Positions 43,175 through 56,500 are shown, counted from the stretch's first letter. The stretch: DNA of 64,000 nucleotides from Lasiosphaeria ovina (GCA_033439765.1 JAULSN010000001.1:8556001-8620000), one strand, 5' to 3'. The notes: a model not told the origin generated them from the sequence alone. Translations and numbers: made by a program.

Positions 43175-44083
43175 AATTGACCTTGTCGGATTAGGGGCTC
43201 CTGTGGTTACCCTCGTGGGCTTGTGGGACTTGCCTTGTTCATCTTCACGGCTTTATTCTTTTCTGTATGCATGTGCGTCTCTCATCTGTGGATGGCAGTC
43301 CGGCAACTTTTAATCAGCGAAGGCAGTGGGTAGGAGGATGCTACCCTTCTGTTACGGCAACATTTATTAGCTAGTTATCATTAGTGTTTTTTATACCCTT
43401 CGATTGTTTTTGTTGGCGCACGAGGCCATTCTTGGTTTGGAGAGAGAACTTGGTGTGTGGATTTCGGGTACAGAGGCTGTTTGTTCCTTTCTGTTAAAAG
43501 ACCGAGCAGCTTCCATTAGATCAGCGAAAAGGGGTCTTGACAAAACATTCGATCCACACATATGACGTTGCGAGAGAAATCGACGATACCCCTTTCCCTG
43601 AGCTTCCCTACTCTCTTTCCTACCAGTCTTGTTATATTTGTGACTATGTTCTAGCAGCTCAATTTTGGAGGGATTATTTCTGAAGATCTTGGTTTTTGTC
43701 GGTATTCTGTACAGATATTTTGGTCATGTCGGTAATGACGAGACGGGAGGTGGCTTGTTTGACTGAGCAGCCACTATCCTTCTTCAGCCTTGTGGCGCCC
43801 GCGCGCACCCTCATCAACATGGATTTATCCGCCAGCCACCCAAAAGCTGCCCTGAAAAATTTTCCGTCGTGGGCTAAAATCTTCCGCTAAAGTAGTCGAG
43901 CGCGGTCAAAACTCCAGCCGTTCCCTCCTTCGGAACCGCCATTCTTCCGCAGCGAGAGGTCATCCCATCCGACTTGGAATAGTTTCATCATCAATCCCCC
44001 AGGTACGTTTTTGAAGCCTGGCATTGTCCCCCTTTTTTGGTTCGCAATTTAGCGATTCCCAAGCCGCATTTTCCACAAGAGCG

Positions 44084-44158
44084 ATGCAGCTCCATTTCTA
44101 TCTGTCGTCGCCATATTATCGCCCTCAATTGCAATTGTTGTTTCTTATTTTATCTTAA
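44084..44158 (+). promoter_or_regulatory. Candidate uORF (24 codons) in the regulator leader
   Basis: ATG at 44084 opens 24 codons ending in TAA, 260 nt upstream of the regulator start. Its peptide is hydrophobic (YYRPQLQLLFLILS end). Transcript start is unknown, so leader membership is unproven. Confidence 0.35.
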
Positions 44159-44237
44159 TACTTTTTTTTTTTTTCGCCTTCAGAGAGACCATAGTTGCAC
44201 AATTGAGGGATTGCTTTATCGAATTGAAAATGACCGA

Positions 44238-44270
44238 ATGAATGCCCCACAGCCGTTTGCGCAATGCTGA
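44238..44270 (+). promoter_or_regulatory. Candidate uORF (10 codons) in the regulator leader
   Basis: Encodes MNAPQPFAQC then TGA, 148 nt before the main start, and overlaps the stop of a 3-codon ORF at 44230-44241. Transcript evidence is lacking. Confidence 0.35.
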
Positions 44271-44418
44271 TCTTGCCAAGTGACCCAGTCGCGACTACCT
44301 GTCCTCGCCCTCGACAAACTCTTGACCCCCAACGATTAGAGGAAGCCCCCTTTCTGAGCAGAGCGATCGCGCCGGGGCAGGGCAATTGAGCTGCGCGACG
44401 GCCTGCGGCAGGGTTGTC

Positions 44419-47254
44419 ATGGCCGAGAAGAGGGAGTCTGCCGAGGCCGAAGATGTTTTAATGCAGCAGCAGAGCTACCCGTCGCCTACCGTGGACGGAT
44501 CCGATCCGCAGTATTACCACATCCCCGCGCAACGCGACCATGAACAGGAAATGGGTCACCAGGTAGACCAGACGGAGCACCATGGCCTGCCGGCTCTCCA
44601 GGACCACCAAGTCCACCAAGGCCACCAGGAGCAGCCCGAGCAGCTTCGGCAGCACGTACAGCACGAACACCATGACTTGCACGAGCTCCAGGAGCTGCAA
44701 GACGCGTCGTCGCCGGACCACCACCACTCGCGGCCCTCCGTCAGTGTTGAAGAACTGCAGCTCGCTGCCCAATTGACTCAGGGGCTTGCTCCCATGATGG
44801 CTGCCGCCCAGAACCATGTGCAGGAGCCCGACATGTCGCACGAAGGACATGGTGGACAGGACCAGGAGGAACCCAACCTCCAAGAGCAGCTGCAGGCTGA
44901 GTTGCAGAACCACGACCACGAGCTACAGAATGTGATGCCACATGATGAGCAGCAGTCCCAAGCCCACCCTCTCTACGTGCAGCAACAGCACCCTCCACCG
45001 CCACCTCCTCTGCCTCAACATATACCAATGGATCATTTGGGCCACCAGCAGTACCAACTCCAAGACGGTACTCCGCCACGTAAGAGGTCCAAGGTGTCGA
45101 GAGCTTGTGACGAGTGTCGCCGTAAAAAGATCAAGTGTGATGCGCAGTCCGAGGGAACTGAGCAGCCCTGCTCTAATTGTCGACGATCCAACGCGAACTG
45201 TCTCTTCAGTCGTGTTCCGCAAAAGCGAGGACCTAGCAAGGGGTATGAGGAAATGTCGTCTTGTGTGTCTCCTTATAGAAAACTGACGTTTTTCCTAGCT
45301 ATATCAAAGAGTTGGCAGATCGACTCAACACCATCGAGGGCAAGCTGGTCGCCAGCAGCCGGGAAGGGTTAGAGGCGGCCTTGAATAGAGCATCCGGTGA
45401 TGCCTTCCAGTTCCCCATGCCAGGGGACGAGAGCCGTAAGAGGCCATTCGCCAGCATCTCTAACGACGGCTTTCCTTCACCAACTCCTGACCAGACCCCG
45501 TCAGGCGCGCCCGAGATCAAACCAATACGTCCCTATATCCCTCCAAACTACCGCGGGAGTTACTCCGTCAATGATCTTGCCCCCAGGCTCCCAAAAACAC
45601 CCGAACTCCCTGAAGACAACGAGGGCGCACAGCAACCCCCGCCAGACGCCACTCTTATGGATCGGATCTCTGACGACTTTATGACCGCCAATGGCCTGCC
45701 CCAGGACGGCCTGCCTCAAGTTCAGTCCTTGCACCAAGACGATGAAGTGCGGGATATAGAAGACTCCGTGTTTGAATGGTAAGTGCTGGCTTTCCCGTCG
45801 CGTCTTCATGTTGGGTATTGCGGAATATTCTAACAAAGATTGCGTAGCTATCTGAGCGTGATCCACCCGATATTTCCCTTTTTGGCAAGCACAAAAGAAC
45901 GAGTTCGGCTTGTCTTGTCTCAATGTCCGCCCATTCTTCAAAACGCTTTCTGCAGCGCACTCATGGCCATGTTGGACCCATACCTTCCTGCCTCTACCAG
46001 CCAGGTGAACGAAATGTACCCTTCCGCAGGCCGGCTGCTCAGTGATTGGGAACTGGGACCCCGAACTCGATCCAAGGCCGTCAACCTACTCCACTTCCAG
46101 ACCCTTCTAATGATGATAATTGAGACGGATAACCAAGGCGTTGGGGCGGTCAAAGGCTTGATGGACGGCCCTCCGAAATCGGCGATACTCGGAAAGGCGA
46201 TTGGCCTTGGATTCTGGATGAAGTTACACCGATGCGTACCAGAACCCGTCCCAGATCCCGAGCTGGACTTGGACTCGGAAGAAAATATAGGCTTGCGAGC
46301 CTGGTGGACCCTAATTGCACTGGATCGCTGGAATGGGCTAGGAACAGCCACGCCGGGCTTCATCGACAATGGGGTTGTTGTCATTCAGCCTGGTCTCAAG
46401 CATATTGTTGGAGAGACGGTTTATATTCTCACACGTAAGTATCCCCTCCGATCGTCGCGTGGTCTGATGTACGTTGCTGACATGAAAAAGGCCTGGCATA
46501 TATTATTGGCCAACTGACACGAGACGCTATCGACACCCCTACCAACCTCGGACCGGAGACTTACCGGGCAAGGATGCGTATGACAGATATGATAATGGAC
46601 GACGTTAGGTCCCAGTTTCCTTTCAACAGTACCGAGTCCGATCAGCCAATCCTGCACCTGGCGTATTGGCACACGCGCCTTCTTTCGGACATCCTCTTGG
46701 GGCCTCTAGGATTGGACTCTGTCCTGAAAGACTGTCAGCACATTGTCCACATCCTGACCACCAACATCAAACTTCAAAGCCCCTTAAATCACCACTTCAT
46801 TTCCCTAGCAACGCTCACTCTTCTGGAGCTCGTAAAGGATAAATACTGTCACGAGGAAGCCACTAAAGTTGTTAAACATATCCTCGACTTTGGGATTGCG
46901 CCATCCCCTTGGAATTACGCTGTACGCGAGAAGATCACAGAAAATAGTCGCCTACTGACAGATTCTGAGCCACCCAGCCTCAATCTTCAGCATTTAGCAA
47001 ACTTGGCGGCAGCGGTCGATGTTCCAGTATCGCCCACCACTACCGCTGCCGTTTCGAATTCCGTCAACGGTCCTTCTATTGTTGACGCAAGCCAGCTGAG
47101 AGATGCCGATCCGTCGACCGCCTTCAAACAAGACGGGACCGATAATCTTGGCGCCGCTGGCAACCATGTCATCTCCGGCGAGAGCCAGGACATTTGTGAC
47201 CCTGGCTCATTTTTACGAGAAGGGTATTTGACTTGCTTCCACGAGGCGTTTTAG
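44419..47254 (+). CDS. Zn2Cys6 transcription factor, COL-26/BglR/Rgt1-like, 884 aa
   Basis: DNA-binding regulator, probably of sugar uptake and carbon use by family analogy. Four exons: 44419-45242, 45299-45778, 45848-46434, 46491-47254 (introns 56, 69 and 56 bp). Residues 1-215 are very rich in His, Gln and Glu, including DHQVHQGHQEQPEQ and a seven-Pro run. The binuclear cluster has Cys at 230, 233, 240, 251, 254 and 261, with an unusually long ten-residue loop between the third and fourth. It is followed by RVPQKRGPSKGYIKELADR, the signature I associate with Rgt1/COL-26-type factors. The middle region (FECYLSVIHPIFPFL...LGLRAWWTLIALDRW-like segments) matches the fungal-specific regulator domain. 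No ORF break is seen. The assignment to this subfamily rests on the cluster and its flank only. Confidence 0.88.
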
Positions 47255-50200
47255 GGATAGACGCATTGTTGGAAAGCAGGTGCGCCAATTTTCTCCTGTT
47301 CAATTTCAGAGGTATATATGTAGTACCCCTTTTTATTCTTTTTTGCATTGTCCAAGAAGCGCTAGCATCTATTACTGCGGCATGATCTAATTCTCCACTG
47401 GGCTTCTATTGTTTATACAGATTCAGAGGATTGGTTGTTCTGTCAGAAGCGAATGTGCCGGCACAAGTTGGCGCGGCTTTTGTGTATTTCTAGTATACCC
47501 TTTTGCTTGATGAGGCTATGTGGCATGTCCATGACCATGGAGCGGTGGAGGGAGAAAATGGCACACCGACAGTAGCAACTACTATTGTATGTAGTACTGA
47601 CTTAGTTCTTTGGGAGAAAAATGCTCGTCTATGGGAGACTCCTAAGATGGCGTAAGAGGGGGAATCTCGGGGGTTTTAACTATTTGTGATACCCGTGGGG
47701 ATCATCAACAATATTTGAAAGACCCTTATTAACATGCCTCGGCAACACACCTCGTCAGCATGATCAACAGGCAAAAAATAAGCAATATTTGATATGCAAA
47801 AGGGAAATAAATATTATGTTGGTCGACGTCACATGCACTTTCCATCTCATCCACCATTCCCCATGTTCCCGCCCCCAAAGCTCGGACTCGCGGGTACCTG
47901 TATGTATTGTACATCATCCCCCCTGAACTTCGCACCTTAAATCCTTCATGGGCCGTACCTTGCGCCGCTGTTTCGTCGCCGCGTCTTGACATTAGCGGCC
48001 GTACAACCTAAATCTGCACGTACGTCGGAGCCGCGGCAGAGCCAGAGCCAGAGCCAACTTGTCTCCCGTCTGCACCTGAAGCAATACCTAATCAATCCCA
48101 TCCGTTTCTGGCCACACTTATGTCCGAGCAACAAGCAATCGACGGCGGCGGCGGGTATCCAGGAGGCTAAAACATCCGCCCCTTCCTTCGACGGACCCCA
48201 TCCATCTGTGACAGACAAGTAAGGCAACAGCTGCAAGGAGTGGACGATAAAAAGCAAAAAAGGGGTTTTTTTTTTTCTCTTTGAAACAAACCTGGGAAAG
48301 GCACATACCTCCTCCTGCCTGACACGCTCGCTGGCTGCGAAGTGAGTGCGAGGTCGAGTTACACAGCAACCGCCACCACCAGCAACCGCTGGCTGGTTGA
48401 CCAGATTTCGTATGTACTTCGTAGGTAGGCATGGAGGTAGCCGGCTTTCCATGTCTACTTTGTTGCGTATGTATTGTATTGTACCTCGGCAAGTTGTCCG
48501 CCATCTTGGTTCTTGTATCGGAAAGCGAGGGACCAATGGGTCCCAGTTTGGCGGATGAGGTTAGGTCATGAAAGGAGAAGGGAAGATTTAATAAATAAAT
48601 AAAAACAAGAAAGAGAAAGCCAAGCACAGCATACGCGGAAGCAGCAGCAGCAGCAGCATCGGCAGAAAGCAGGAAAAAGAGAATGTCGTGCCACCATCAC
48701 TCACTCGTCAACTAACTCCATCCTATCCCATCTCGTCGTGTCCGCGCTACCTACACAGGCAATATCTCCAAACCGACCGTTAGCCATACAAGGAGGTGAA
48801 CGGGGTTCGGATACAGACGTACACACCCGACAGAGGTAGCAAACAAGACAGGCCAATTGTAAGGATGGATGAGAAAGAGAAGAAGAAGGGGGTGGGGGGA
48901 AGGGGTGAAGGGGGTGTCGTTTTCCTTCAAAGCCCAATTGTGACAAGAATATATTATATCGTGTTACATACACACATGAGGAGACACACATATACATGCA
49001 ATACATTATCGTCGCACAACATCAACAACCTGCGGCATCTGCCAAGAATTTCGGAGGCGTGAGATGTGAGATGTGAGGCGTGGCGGCCGACTGGGTCCCG
49101 GCCGGGTGTCTCTCTCTCTCTCTCTCTGTCTACCTTTTTCTCTCATTCGAGTTCTGTTTGTATGGCATGGCATGGCATGGCATGGCATATGGTCCCACTG
49201 CAACTGGATGTGGTCCCCCGGGGGTAGCAACATGGAAGAGCAGCCAAGCAAAGACAGATCAGACATGACCGGCACCGAGACCGGCACGAAAAACACAGAC
49301 AAGTCAGAAAAGTAAAACATAAAAAAAAAAAAACGGGTCAGAAATGGCCCCAAGCAACGCGAACGGGAAAGGGCCGAAGAAAGAATGAAGACGCCGGCTT
49401 GGCGGCAGGCCGAAGCGAAGCGCACCGACTTTCGTGTGCGGTGTGCCGCTGACGCCCATTTGTGGTCGTCACATCCGCGCGCATCGAGAGGCGGGCCCGC
49501 TGCTCTTCTTGGTCTTGGCCGAGGTACAACCGCACTCACCCCGTAGGTATCCTGCCCTGCCATCCGACCTTGTTCGTTTCGCGTACAAACTCACACACAC
49601 ATTGTAGGGCATGAATACATAGCAACCGCGGTGTCAAGGTGGCACAAAGACACGTTTGCTTTGCCTGTGAGAGCGTTCAATTTTTCGTATGTACGGTTCA
49701 GATGTTCCCTTTCGAATTTCCCATCAGACAGAGCCCCTTCCCGCCCGCCGCCGCCGCCAAACCCAATGCAGTCCTGCCAGTTCCCGTACTCCTCTAGTTT
49801 CCTCGCGTGTGACGACTTTCCAAGAAAAAGAAAAAAGAAAAAGTCAGAACGCCCCCGTCCATAGATGCGCAGCAGAGGTCGAGTCAACTGAAAGTTATGT
49901 ACTGGGCATGTTTGCATCAAGAGATGTTTCTTTCTCAAGACGTGGAGAGACTTGATTTGCCTGAATGTAAAACGAAGAACAAAGCACCACCAAACTTTTT
50001 TTTCGCTCTTTTGATACCACAAACCGCCGGCCACATGAGAATGCAATAAGAACAAGAATATGTAAAGCGAAAAGAAATAGCGACCGCGTAATGCCAGGTC
50101 ATCGATACGAAACATCATGATGCCGTCCAGTTTCATGTCTGAATATTCCAACCAGCACCCTTGCGAGATTTTTGTATGGAGCGCTTAAAGAAGCGCGCAA

Positions 50201-50309
50201 AATCTGACAGAAAACCACCGCGAACAAAATATGTACTTGGCGAAAAGAACTCGCCCGAGTGACCGCCCCAATTAAGAAACGGTATCTCCGTGTAAAGCCG
50301 TCAGGGAGG
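47255..50309. other. Convergent 3 kb intergenic region
   Basis: Lies between the 3' ends of two regulator genes. It holds simple repeats: CAG-type (48641-48658), TC (49109-49127), ATGGC pentamers (49162-49186) and an A-run near 49321. No gene supportable; long 3' UTRs are possible. Confidence 0.5.
49162..49186. repeat. (ATGGC)5 pentanucleotide array
   Basis: Five perfect ATGGC copies, just downstream of a TC microsatellite, in noncoding sequence. Confidence 0.95.
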
Positions 50310-51980
50310 TTATTGACCATCCCAGAATGACGGTATGTTGCTCTCCGTGGGAGAGTCGGTGAGGTTTGGCAAGCCACTATAATCGTTCATCCAGTAAGCC
50401 GGGTCATCCTCAAGAGAGGTAAACCCACTGAACGCAGCGCTAGTGGTGATCAGGGTCGAGTCCTCGCCGGGAAGAGAGGCAGGCGTAGGCAAGTACTTGT
50501 TGCCGCCCTTTATGAACCTGTAGTCGTCGAAATCGAGGCTGGAGATGTCGGTCCCCCCAAGCAGGCTGGCCTGGGAGTTACCCAGGTTGAATCCACTGCT
50601 TGTAGTGCTATTGCGGTAAGCGTTGGTATCGTACTCATCCAACGAATTCGGCAGGAAGTCCTCGACCTCTGAAACCTCGCCCGAAGTTGACGTGTTAGTT
50701 GTCAAGGTTGGAACCTGCTCCGATCCAGTAAAGTCATAGGCGCCGTAGCTCTGTGGCTGACTGTAATTCGACGGAGCAAAATCCGTTGCCTTACGGGCAA
50801 ACTCGAGGCCATCATAATGGCTCCAGTCGACCGAGGCAGCACTCAGGCCGGCGCTAAACATGGGCTGGTCGTGATCCGAAATGTTTCCGAAAAAGTCGGC
50901 GCTGTTCGGTACATACGGCGGGTATTTGATGCCCGAAAGGTCGAGGGGCGGCAGCTGCCCATTGAGCTGGGCAAAGGACGAGGAGGAACCCGTCAAGAGA
51001 GGCGAGGTAGCTTCCGACTTGACCCTGCGCTGCGTCTGCGTCATTCCATCGTCAGTGCTGCTGCCAGCCGGCGAATTGCTGCTCCGCGAGTCGCTGCCTT
51101 GCAGGAGATTATCCATGGAGCGGTTCCCCAGGCTGCTCGTGCTGTGTAGCGAGTTAACCCGGCTGATCTGGTAGGGTCCGCATTTCTGCGAGACCTTTGG
51201 GTGCTTGTACGTTGGCTTGGGGTGGCCGTTTGCGTTGAAGGATAATACGCCGTCGGAGCTGGTCGTGTTGGCGCGGCGCCGGGTACGGGAGCTGGCCTTG
51301 GGGCTCTTGGGCTGCGAGGCAACTTCCCCGTCCGAGTCCGATTCTGGCACCGTGTCGAGCTGTGGTTGCTCCTTCTTGTGCGAACACGTGCACCGACCGC
51401 CGTGGTTACAGCAGCAGCTATCTGCAAGCAGACGACACGAGTCAGAGGAGCACGGCCTTGATCAGTCGGACGCGACGAAGCTCACCCTTGTGACCCTCGA
51501 CGGTCGTTTTCAAGTGCATGCACTTGTGCGTCTTCTCGCCGCAATCGCACTTGATGTGCGAAGCGCGGGACTTGCGCATTGCACGACAATGCTGACATTG
51601 CGATACCGGCCGCCCTTTCTTGTTGATGTGTTGGAGGGGTCGATCTACCGTAGCACAAACCCATGTCAGCGACGCAATTGGAGACGGTCAATTGGAGAAT
51701 TGGGGGGGACGCAGCAGCATCAGCAGCTTGAGCTTGCTTGGAAGAGGGGGAGGGGGGATTGCTCCCAGCGGTGCTGCCTCGGCTGCAACCGGCATGCATT
51801 CCTTCGCAGCGGGCTAGAGAACCCGGAGCTGCGAAGTGGTTCCCGATCTCGAAGTGCGTATTGCAAATGTGCAAAAATGCAAGGTGCAGGCCAAATTGAC
51901 TCACCATGGTGCTGGCAATTACTAACCCGATGGCCCCTCACACAGGCCTCGCAAGCCCATTTCTCTCCGTCGATGAGCAT
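50310..51980 (-). CDS. Copper-fist transcription factor (Ace1/CUF1/GRISEA family), 448 aa
   Basis: Copper-sensing nuclear regulator. Three exons: 51980-51905, 51644-51486, 51421-50310 (introns 260 and 64 bp; GTGAGT/GTGAGC donors, GGTAG/GCAG acceptors), keeping frame for 449 codons. The copper fist spans residues 1-45: MLIDGEKWACEAC, RGHRVSNCQHH, then the minor-groove motif KKGRPVSQCQHCR. A second cysteine cluster follows at once (KCDCGEKTHKC...DSCCCNHGGRCTCSHKKE), which could bind a Cu(I) cluster. The remaining 330 residues are Ser/Asn/Asp-rich and probably activating, with only one further Cys and no C-terminal Cys-His box like that of Mac1. This layout favours an Ace1/AceA-type detoxification activator over a Mac1-type uptake activator, but that is inference. 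Confidence 0.92.
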
Positions 51981-53537
51981 AATCGTCGCCGAGTATGCCA
52001 GTCCAGTGCTGGCTGGACTGCAAGGAAGAGCGGTTCACGACTAATGCACGAAGGCGACTAGTCCGTGTGGGAGAGGTCTGCTTTTCGAGTGCGTTCTGTC
52101 TTTGGGCGGTCCGCTGCAGCAGGCGCAAAGCGACGAGAGCTTTGTTGCTTCGTTGGTCGTGTTCGCCCGAGTCTAAGTGCAGATGCAGCAGCAGCAGCAA
52201 CAGCGCACGGCTGGCAGTTGGTAGCTTCTGGGATGCCCGCACTCCAAGACTTCGAGACAGACGACGTCGCACACACACTTATCGGGTCATTGCTCCCGGG
52301 ACATGTTGGCGTAAAACTTTTGGTCAAGGTGCTGAAGACTCCGGTTGATGCCCGTGCCGACCGAAACAAGTACCCAGCCTGGAAAGAGCGAGGAAATGAA
52401 ATAAAAATAATGTGGGCTGAGTGGAGATGGACGTTGGTTGGGTCGCCGAGTGGTGTGTAAGTCGAACAAGAAGAGGAACGGCAGCCGACGGGACAAAAGA
52501 TTGGCGGTTGCAGGGTTGAGTGGAGTTTTTCAGGGCACGTAGACGAGACGGGACGACTGCGAATGTGGAAAGTCGGGAGAGCTCGCCTTACTAGCCGGCT
52601 GGGCTGGGAAGCTCAGCTGCTGTGAGATGCAGAGCTAGCACAAAAGGCCAACCGAAACACGAGCTGTGTGACGGCTGGTCTAGTTGGCACAGGTGGCAGC
52701 GCAACCTAATTCAGGAGTCAAAATCAAAGCGGCGGCGTCGGGCTCGCTCCTTTCGAAGAAGTGACCGTTTTCAGAAACCCAGGAGCTCTGTGGCCTGGAG
52801 CATGACGCGCAGCACAGCAAACTAAGGTGTGTGTATCCGTTTGTAAGTACGGAGTACGACCGTCGGTCGGTGGAGGAGCGGGTGCTGGCCGGGCCTGCGC
52901 AGTGGGCACGAGTGGCCTGGGTTGGGTTGGAGGAGGATGGGAGGGATGGATGCGACGGCGGCGGGGTGCGGTGGCAGAAACCTGGAAGGCCTGAAGCGGC
53001 GTCGAAGCGGAGCAGAGCAGAGCGCAAGACGAGGCCAGGAGCGTGCCAGAGTCGGAGGAGCACGGCGAGGGAGGTGGGCTCTTTTTAATGTCGGACCGGC
53101 GTGGGATGGACTGCGCGCTTCATCAGGGTCGTTGTGTGAAAGGATCCATGTGTGGGCTCTTTGGATAGTCTCGAATTGGGGCGCTAGCCACCACAGACGA
53201 ACATCGTGAATGTATGTAATGTACGGAATAAGGCACTTCTAGGGAGACGGCGGGCGTTCTGGCGAGTGACGAAACGGGGGTCCCAGATCGGGGAAAAGTA
53301 CTTCAACATCTAAGGCAAGTACATGACATGCCGTACCGGCTGCAGGTGCTGACGACAGAGGAAGACCGGGTGTGCATGTATGTCCGCAAGTACATCAGCC
53401 CGTGCCTGGCTGATGTGCTATTCAAATGACGGCAGACTGGTTGGTCGCAGCTGCCCGGGTGGGCAGTGGGCAGTGGGAACGCCAACGCCAGCGACGGGGC
53501 GGGATTCTTGGATGGGCGTGCCAGACACCAGTGCAGT

Positions 53538-53558
53538 GGTGGTGGTGGTGGTGGTGGT
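53538..53558. repeat. (GGT)7 trinucleotide repeat
   Basis: Seven perfect GGT units in noncoding sequence 1.56 kb upstream of the copper-fist gene start. Confidence 0.9.
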
Positions 53559-56500
53559 AAGGTCACTGGTCGTGGCCGTGGACATCTGCGAGACTCGACG
53601 CAAGAGGAAAGGTCCAGGGTCGCCAGCGCGGGAGGTCGGCGCAGGTCGCAGGCCTGCGGGCGTGGACGGTGGGCGGCGTTTTTGGGTGAGTGCGTGCAGT
53701 CCAGTGTGGGTGTGTGCTTCTGTTTTTTTTTCTTCCCTCCAGGCTGTGGCTCTCTGCTCTCTGTGGCTCCTTCCTCACTCGTCTGTCCCAGTTGTACTGG
53801 ATACCTGCCACCTGCGCGTCACTGAGCTAAGGTAAGGTGCCCGGGCAGTCCTGGGTGCGCAACAGACCTACAGACCCTCGTCAATCTCCCCTCGCAGTCG
53901 CGGTCGCCGGAGCTGGTGAGGGTAGGAAGGTGCAAAAGTTCTCCCCCCAGCCTTCCCGGAATGGATTACTGTCGCCCCTCGGCGTCCCCCGACCACTTCC
54001 CGTTTTTCGTCTCAGTCATTCCCATTTCCAAACAAGGTTGCTTCTGTGCTTTCAGCAGCAAACCCACAATGTGCGGTCGAATGCCTTCAGAACATAGGTA
54101 TCTTACTTTTGTCCCTTACCCAGTCCGTACTCGAGATGCAAGTCGGCCCCCATGGAATGTGCACCGAACCCTGTACGCTTCCATGTTTGCCGGTCCCACT
54201 ACGGAGTGCTGCCCTGGGCACGCAAATCGGATCTAGGTACCGAAATTCATCAACAATTACCTGACTGCCAGGCGCTACACTGCACATCGGCGGCATCCAC
54301 GGGCAGCACTGACGATTCGGAGTGGGGTGCCCAGGGCTTGGGGGTAGGTCCCCTCAGCGGCGCTTCTCTCAGGATGGGTATGGGTAAAACCTCCCCAATC
54401 AAACAGGGAAAACAGGAACAGGCCCGAGCAATCTCGACTAGCTCATCTCTCATGTACGATGGGATGCATGCTCCATTCTAGCTCTGTATGTAGTATGTAC
54501 GGAGAAGGGGCAGCAACCGTCGATGTCTCCATCCTTTCCGTTGTTCGGTGCGCTGGAGTGGGGATGGAGGGGCGTCAGACTCTTCAGTTCAGACGGGCCC
54601 CACGCCCTCGAGCTGTAGCTAGGGAGCCCTCGCTTCCCTTGTGCCGCAGCTCCAGCCTAGTGCTGCACTCTGCAAGACTGCAACAGGACATGTCCAAGAT
54701 GGATGGCAGACCCGACATGCCTCCGTCCCTACCCTCCATGCCTCCACGCCTCCACGCCTCCACGTCCATCTCCGCGCCTCGCTCCCAAGGTTCCTATGCC
54801 GGCCAACACACCGAGCGGCAGCGACCACTCACACCGCAACACTCGTTCCAGCTCAGAGACGCTCACTCCGATCGTCCACTCCACAGCGCCCATCATGATA
54901 TCCCTTTGCAGCGACTGCCATGGCAGAGTTTTCTCCATCATGTAGGGCACCCTGAGTGTGATGTCTCGGCCAGCTTGCAGGACTGGGCTGCATGAGGAGC
55001 AAATCCAATCTGTCTGGCAACTACCGCCTGGAATCTATCTCGATCGTCTTTCCCAAGGCGGCCTGCATGCTACCCAGACATCGTCGAGAGAACTTGACGT
55101 GGAGGCCAAGAGGGGAGGGTTGAGCACGGACGTGGGGAGCCACCTCCCGCAGACTCACCTTCAACATCGTCGACCTATGTCCCGGCGCCGAGCACTGGAC
55201 CGGGCTGGGCTGGGCTGGGCTGGACCGGATTGGGCTACCCACTTACCTTGGGGATACCTGTTGCTGGTGCTGCTGGTGCTGGTGCTGTGCCGCTGCTGGA
55301 GTCGTTCGTCAATCCCCACGACCTTCCGCCGTGCTGGGCGCTTACATCCCGCGCGTGCAAAACGATATAAGCCTATTCTGCCACTACGGATACAGCCTCA
55401 TCAGCCGTCTGCGCAGATGCCACGACAAGCCCGCTAGAAGAATGGATGCACTTCGCAGTGTTCTTGGCGGGAGCTGGCCCGGCCGTCGACCTGATTGAAT
55501 CCTTGACTCCCGCCTGCACGCCAGAACCGTTGCACGATTAGAGGCAGAATGTTCCCATATTACCAGGCTCCGCCGGGCCGCGTCGATTGCTCTCGTGCCT
55601 TTACTACGCGGATGGCAACGGCAGTGTCGAAACCGCTGACAAAATTCACAATGTCAAGAGCTCGAACGAACTAGTTGCCTGCCAACCTGGCTGGCTCCCA
55701 GCCGCGCTGGGGTGAGATTGGAATGGATCCTCAACGACAGTCGAGACTGCCAAGCAGGTGCCTGGACCCGCGGGCGGACGGCTGTTCAAATCCGTGTCTT
55801 TCGAATTACTTGAAGCGAGTGTGTAAGTCGCACACGATCCTATATCCCGAACACAGTTGCGAGACTGCCCTGTGCACTCGGCGCAATGGGAACTACCAAT
55901 GCAGCGCAATGGAACCGCGCAGTAAAAGACGAACGAACAGGCTTGGTATTGGCTCAAGCAGCACCTCGTATGGACAGAGACTCCAGACAACAACGCTGTC
56001 CCAAAGTCCGTGCTGAACTGGGTGGACCTGTGGTCTCTCATACCGTAAGACCCTACGGAGTACCCTAAAGGTAAGCGCAGAAAACATTTTGCTGATGTGA
56101 GGTACGAGGTGCAGTGCGGGCAAATGCAGAGCCTTGCCCTCGTTCAGGTAAGGTAGGCACGCAAGGCCGGGAAGAATCGTGCTGGATGCAAAATGCCAAA
56201 ATCTTTCCCACCCACCACATCTCTGTTCTGGCCAAGGAGAGCTCGGGGCCACACACACAGCTCCCGCATCTCTCCCCCAGAAGAGAATTCTCCGGCACCT
56301 AACGTGATGGATCTTTGAGTCCATTGAACGCCAAAGCCCCAACCGGCTTAGCACTTCACCAGGCATCCCGACTTTGCCCTGCTTGACTTGCCTTGCCTTA
56401 GTTCCGGCCCAAGACAGTCTTGTGCAGCCGAAGACACCTCACCATTGCTTCCTCACTTCTCACCCGCCCGCCCGTCTCTGCTGCTGGACGTCTTCCGGCC

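Larger units (their letters stand above)
43175..44418. other. Intergenic region with upstream ORFs before the Zn2Cys6 gene
   Basis: 1.24 kb. The part next to the regulator holds short ATG-initiated ORFs: 44084-44158 (24 codons), 44230-44241 (3 codons) and 44238-44270 (10 codons), all ending before the main start at 44419. A T-run lies at about 44161-44174. If transcribed they would be uORFs. Confidence 0.45.

Noticed and set aside
53380..53835. 151-codon ORF over the GGT repeat
   Set aside because: Eight-Val run comes from the simple repeat; the rest looks random.
54459..54995. 178-codon ORF in the gene-free stretch
   Set aside because: Ser/Pro/His/Arg-rich reading of CCTCCACG-type repeats; no conserved motif.
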